Source: Portulaca oleracea | Taxonomy: Eukaryota > Streptophyta > Magnoliopsida > Caryophyllales > Portulacaceae | Direction: 5' to 3' | DNA length: 64,000 bases | Assembly (NCBI GenBank): GCA_029582165.1 | Contig: CM055876.1 | Span: forward strand, 26,877,817-26,941,816 | Part shown: in pieces, positions 61,005 to 64,000 of the stretch | Layout: each line of letters opens with the position of its first letter | How positions within the stretch are numbered: the first letter of the stretch is position 1 | Position numbers and translations under genes: made by a program | Notes under the pieces: model-generated | Told to the model about the DNA's origin: nothing | Database searches by the model: none | The model's input: only the letters and a program-made list of their open reading frames with translations

Positions 61005-61290
61005 CTCAGTGCTCGAGTGGTATGGGAGTTTGAGGTTTATCATTCCCACCAACATTTAAATCCTAATGGCCCCAAATTATTTGGTGAATGTTGTTGTACT
61101 CTTAGAGGCTTCATGTGGACTTACTTTCTAATATAAGGCATCCATTGGGCTTTGTTAAGTGGTAGTGTGTGACTCCTATCCATCGCCCCTAATCACAGTT
61201 GGAGCTACCTATGTAGGGAGGGCTGAATGATTATAATACTTGCCTTGTACGACAATATAAATGGAGGGACTCATCAATTGTTTATTTCAT
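61005..61290 (+). mobile_element. Possible tRNA-derived SINE
   Basis: TGCTCGAGTGG (about 61011) resembles a Pol III A box and acatttaaatcc (about 61053) a weak B box. A T-rich end follows near 61290. Weak evidence. Confidence 0.25.
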
Positions 61291-61534
61291 TTTTTTGGAA
61301 ATTTATTAGGAAAATTGGACTGCATGATCCAAATTATCAATTGTGGCATGATTATAATCTGAACTTCAAAATTGTACCACGATGATTTGAACTATGGACC
61401 TCTTGGATTGATTATAATTTAAATTTCAAACATGTACCACAATGATTTAAACTATTGGCCCATTGAATTCTGGTATTACGCTACTGTGTTGCTTCAAGTT
61501 TTGACTGCCATAATATAATATATGATAATTTAAA

Positions 61535-61736
61535 GGGAAATTGGATTCTAATAATATGAACTTTTGGTCATATAAGACTAAATAATATGAACTTTCGATT
61601 TGGTTCTGAATAATATGAACTTTTGCACCATAGTACTAAACAGTACGCCACCGAGTTAAGTTGAACTTAACTCAGTGGTGGTCTGACGTGGCGACGGAGG
61701 GATGTCCCAGTTAGCGTTATTTGTCCATGTAAGCCC

Positions 61737-61773
<37 letters not shown>

Positions 61774-62787
61774 CTCTCTTGCTCTTCGTCATTTCCCCTT
61801 TCTTCTTTTCCAAATTTCCACGGAGACATCCATGGAGATGCAAGCTTCCCCCTCTTCCTCTTCCTCATATGGTTGTCATCATCTCTAATTCTCTCCTTCC
61901 TCATCTCTTTTCCCTTTTTCCTCCCTTGATTCCATATTCCTTCCCTCCTCCGTCATCGCCGGCGTCGCTTCCCCGGCCACTACCTCCGCCGTCGTCTTCT
62001 CCGTCTTGCTTGAATCTCTCCACTGTGTCCAAATTTGGGATTCCTTTGCAAACCCTAGCTTCTGATTTTTTCGTAATTTGCAACACTTAGTCGTGTGAAT
62101 TCGATCGAGTTTTGGTTGTATGGTGTTGGGAGGTAGCAATTTTCGTGTGTTGTTTTTGTTAGTGTTGAGTTGTTTGGGGTTCGGGCTAGGGTTGGATTGG
62201 TTGGGTCTGGTTCGAATTTCGAGCTGGGGGATGGAGAGAATGGGGGCTTTTGAAGTTTGTTTGATTGGGTGAAAGGAAGTTGGAGTTTTGTTGCTGGGAT
62301 TTGAATGATGTCCCATAATAATAATAGTTGTATGTGAAGATAAGCAGTTGAGAGGAGGAGCAACTCAGGAGAGATTCAAGTATCCTTTTCCAGAATTAGT
62401 GTCATCCGGCCGTTTGGAGGTAACAATCATGCTCTATTCTTTGAGTTTAAAAATTTAGGAAAAGATTGAAGTTTTTGTTGAGTTTATTGATTGGATGACA
62501 GGTGAAGATACTGAGCAATCTAAGCTTGGATGAGGTGACGAAGAGTAAAGGGAGTTGGAAATCTGGAAAAGAAGAAAGGGGGAATGAAAGAAAAAGAGAG
62601 AGAAAGAGAGAGGGGGGCTTATGTGGACAAATAATGCTAACTGGGACATCCTTGCGCCGCCACATCAGACCGTCACCGAATTGAGTTCAACTTAAATCGG
62701 TGGCGTACTGTTTAGTCTACTATGGTGCAAAAGTTTATATTATTCAGAACCAAATCGAAAGTTCATATTATTAGAATCCAATTTCCC
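61535..62787. mobile_element. MULE-like element with long TIRs, candidate Pack-MULE
   Basis: 1253 bp. Starts GGGAAATTGGATTCTAATAA, ends TTAGAATCCAATTTCCC, with TIRs of about 200 bp. A perfect 9-bp duplication TAATTTAAA (61526-61534, 62788-62796) identifies it as Mutator-like. The interior has CT repeats (61736-61780) and a moderate-GC stretch resembling a gene 5' region. About 62355-62420 could read as a captured exon (GGATQERFKYPFPELVSSGR), but I do not recognise it. Confidence 0.88.
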
Positions 62788-62814
62788 TAATTTAAAATGT
62801 TATAAATAGGGTTG

Positions 62815-63340
62815 GTAGTGAGCCAAGCCGGCTCGTGAGCCATCGCAAGCTAGCTCGACGGGAAGCTCGATAAGCTCTACTCGCAATAAGCTCGAACCGG
62901 CTCGGGCTCGGGCTCAAGCTCGTCACATAAACGAGCTAAGCCGAGCCCAAGGAAGCTCTGCTCATGAAGCTTGGAAGGCTCGTGGAATAGAAAATTGGAC
63001 GAAATATGTTATGTTTGATAATCCAAATTCCAAAACGACATTAGTTTATGCACATAATTGGAATATGTGCTTTTGATAGATTTTTTTTTAATGTGTTGTA
63101 AATCCATAATTATTTTACATCCACAAAATTACTTTATTTTACATGTATAATTGTTATTTTGAAATAATTAACTTTCAACCGTATATCTTTATTTGACTTT
63201 ATTATAGGTGCTTTTCTTTTAACTATTTTCTATTTTAAAATATACCTTTTATTATTACTTTATAGTTTAATAAAATAAATGATATTGTTAAAGCTTGTGA
63301 GGGCTCGCGAGTCTTGGCGAGCCAAGCCACCAACCTCACT
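62815..63340. mobile_element. Probable hAT-like non-autonomous element
   Basis: Left TAGGGTTGGTAGTGAGCCA, right GCCAAGCCACCAACCTCA. Both ends are rich in GGCTCG/CGAGCC words and the middle is AT-rich. No target duplication is evident, so the right boundary may be wrong. Confidence 0.45.
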
Positions 63341-63383
63341 TTTCAGGCTCGCCAAGCGAAGCCTACAAAATAACTCATGAGCC

Positions 63384-64000
63384 TGTTGAAATTATTTCAA
63401 GAGTATAAAAAGATTATATAGCATGAGGAATCATGTGGAACAAGTATAAGGATCATATATAAGATAAACATTGATAATATAATCAACACGAGTGTATAAG
63501 AGACCAACACGGGTCGTGATGGTCTCTAGAGAGCAAGAAAAACCATTCTGGGCTCAACACGGGTCGTGTTGAGACAACACAGATCGTGTTGCACCAAACA
63601 CGGACGGTGTTGAATGCCAGAATGTGTTTTTAATGCTAACGGCTATATAATCTTGAGTATTAAGTTTATAATATCAATATTAAGCTCGGTATTAAGATCC
63701 AACAACAATATTATCATGACCAAGTCAAGGTCTTGATTCTTCATTAAGGACTTATTACACCTTTGACTAAGGGGTGTAACTAGGGTTGGATTAAAGGTGG
63801 AATTCTCCTAAATAGGAGACATTCCCAAACCATTTGAGAGCACCAATTTATTCTATCTATAATCACATCCTCTCATTCTAGTATAGACTGCAACTATAAT
63901 AAAACGAATCAAGTGAGAAACAAATTTGTCTTGAGTGTGTTAAGCGCAAGGTTTTATCCCTCTTAACATTTACGGTACAGTAAATAGTTCTTAAGGAAAA
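63384..64000 (+). mobile_element. LTR (Copia-like), runs off the window
   Basis: Starts TGTTGAAATTATTTCAAGAG. A block of CG-rich dyads (CAACACGGGTCGTGTTG at 63555-63571 and relatives at 63505-63615) precedes GGCTATATAA at 63641-63650, followed by a leader-like region. The 3' end is not in the window. Confidence 0.6.

Noticed and set aside
61702..62316. Several overlapping ORFs on both strands (Ser/Leu- or Arg/Glu-rich)
   Set aside because: They are translations of CT/GA repeats inside a MULE.

Overview
The window is AT-rich nuclear DNA from a land plant, most likely a eudicot. It has short GT-AG exons of a plant cell-wall GH3 enzyme, a decayed cluster of leucine-rich-repeat receptor-like proteins (RLPs), and dense plant transposons: Copia and Gypsy LTR elements, hAT, CACTA, Mutator-like, Harbinger/Tourist and Stowaway. 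I cannot name the species.

Layout. 1-4805 (+): the last six visible exons of a beta-xylosidase/alpha-arabinofuranosidase gene (BXL type), whose 5' end lies outside the window, with MITEs in its introns. 5557-9870 (-): a dead TPR-protein gene split by a solo LTR (TSD CATTG) and a small non-autonomous LTR element (TSD ATAAG). 11962-39520 (-): an RLP cluster. It holds a pair of duplicated RLP C-terminal segments (11962-13377; 29569-30454 plus 34303-34801), a further RLP tail (29242-29540), an LRR piece (about 37274-37430) and one long uninterrupted RLP ORF (37820-39520). The cluster is expanded by nested insertions: LTR A contains hAT-1, which contains an LTR retroelement, which contains a CACTA element carrying an ABCG transporter fragment. 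LTR A also contains hAT-2, which holds a Gypsy element. LTR B contains a Harbinger-like element, and a Copia element splits the second duplicate. 40683-47026 (+): a decayed Copia element whose leader has about 19 spaced copies of a 17-bp dyad. 47865-56936: MITEs, AT-rich sequence, microsatellites, a MULE transposase relic and a probable LTR remnant. 56937-60003: LTR C, split by a Pack-MULE with an uninterrupted 283-codon LRR-kinase-derived ORF. 61535-62787: a second MULE-like element with a perfect 9-bp TSD. 63384-64000: an LTR running off the window.

Only two host genes look possibly functional: the BXL-type glycosidase (apoplast, xylan/arabinan trimming) and the RLP at 37820-39520 (plasma-membrane receptor without kinase). 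The rest is transposon or pseudogene. The most notable signals are the dyad array in the Copia leader, CG-rich dyads upstream of the TATA box in several LTR families, the two gene-capture elements, and a local rearrangement in which an inverted LTR piece replaced RLP sequence.
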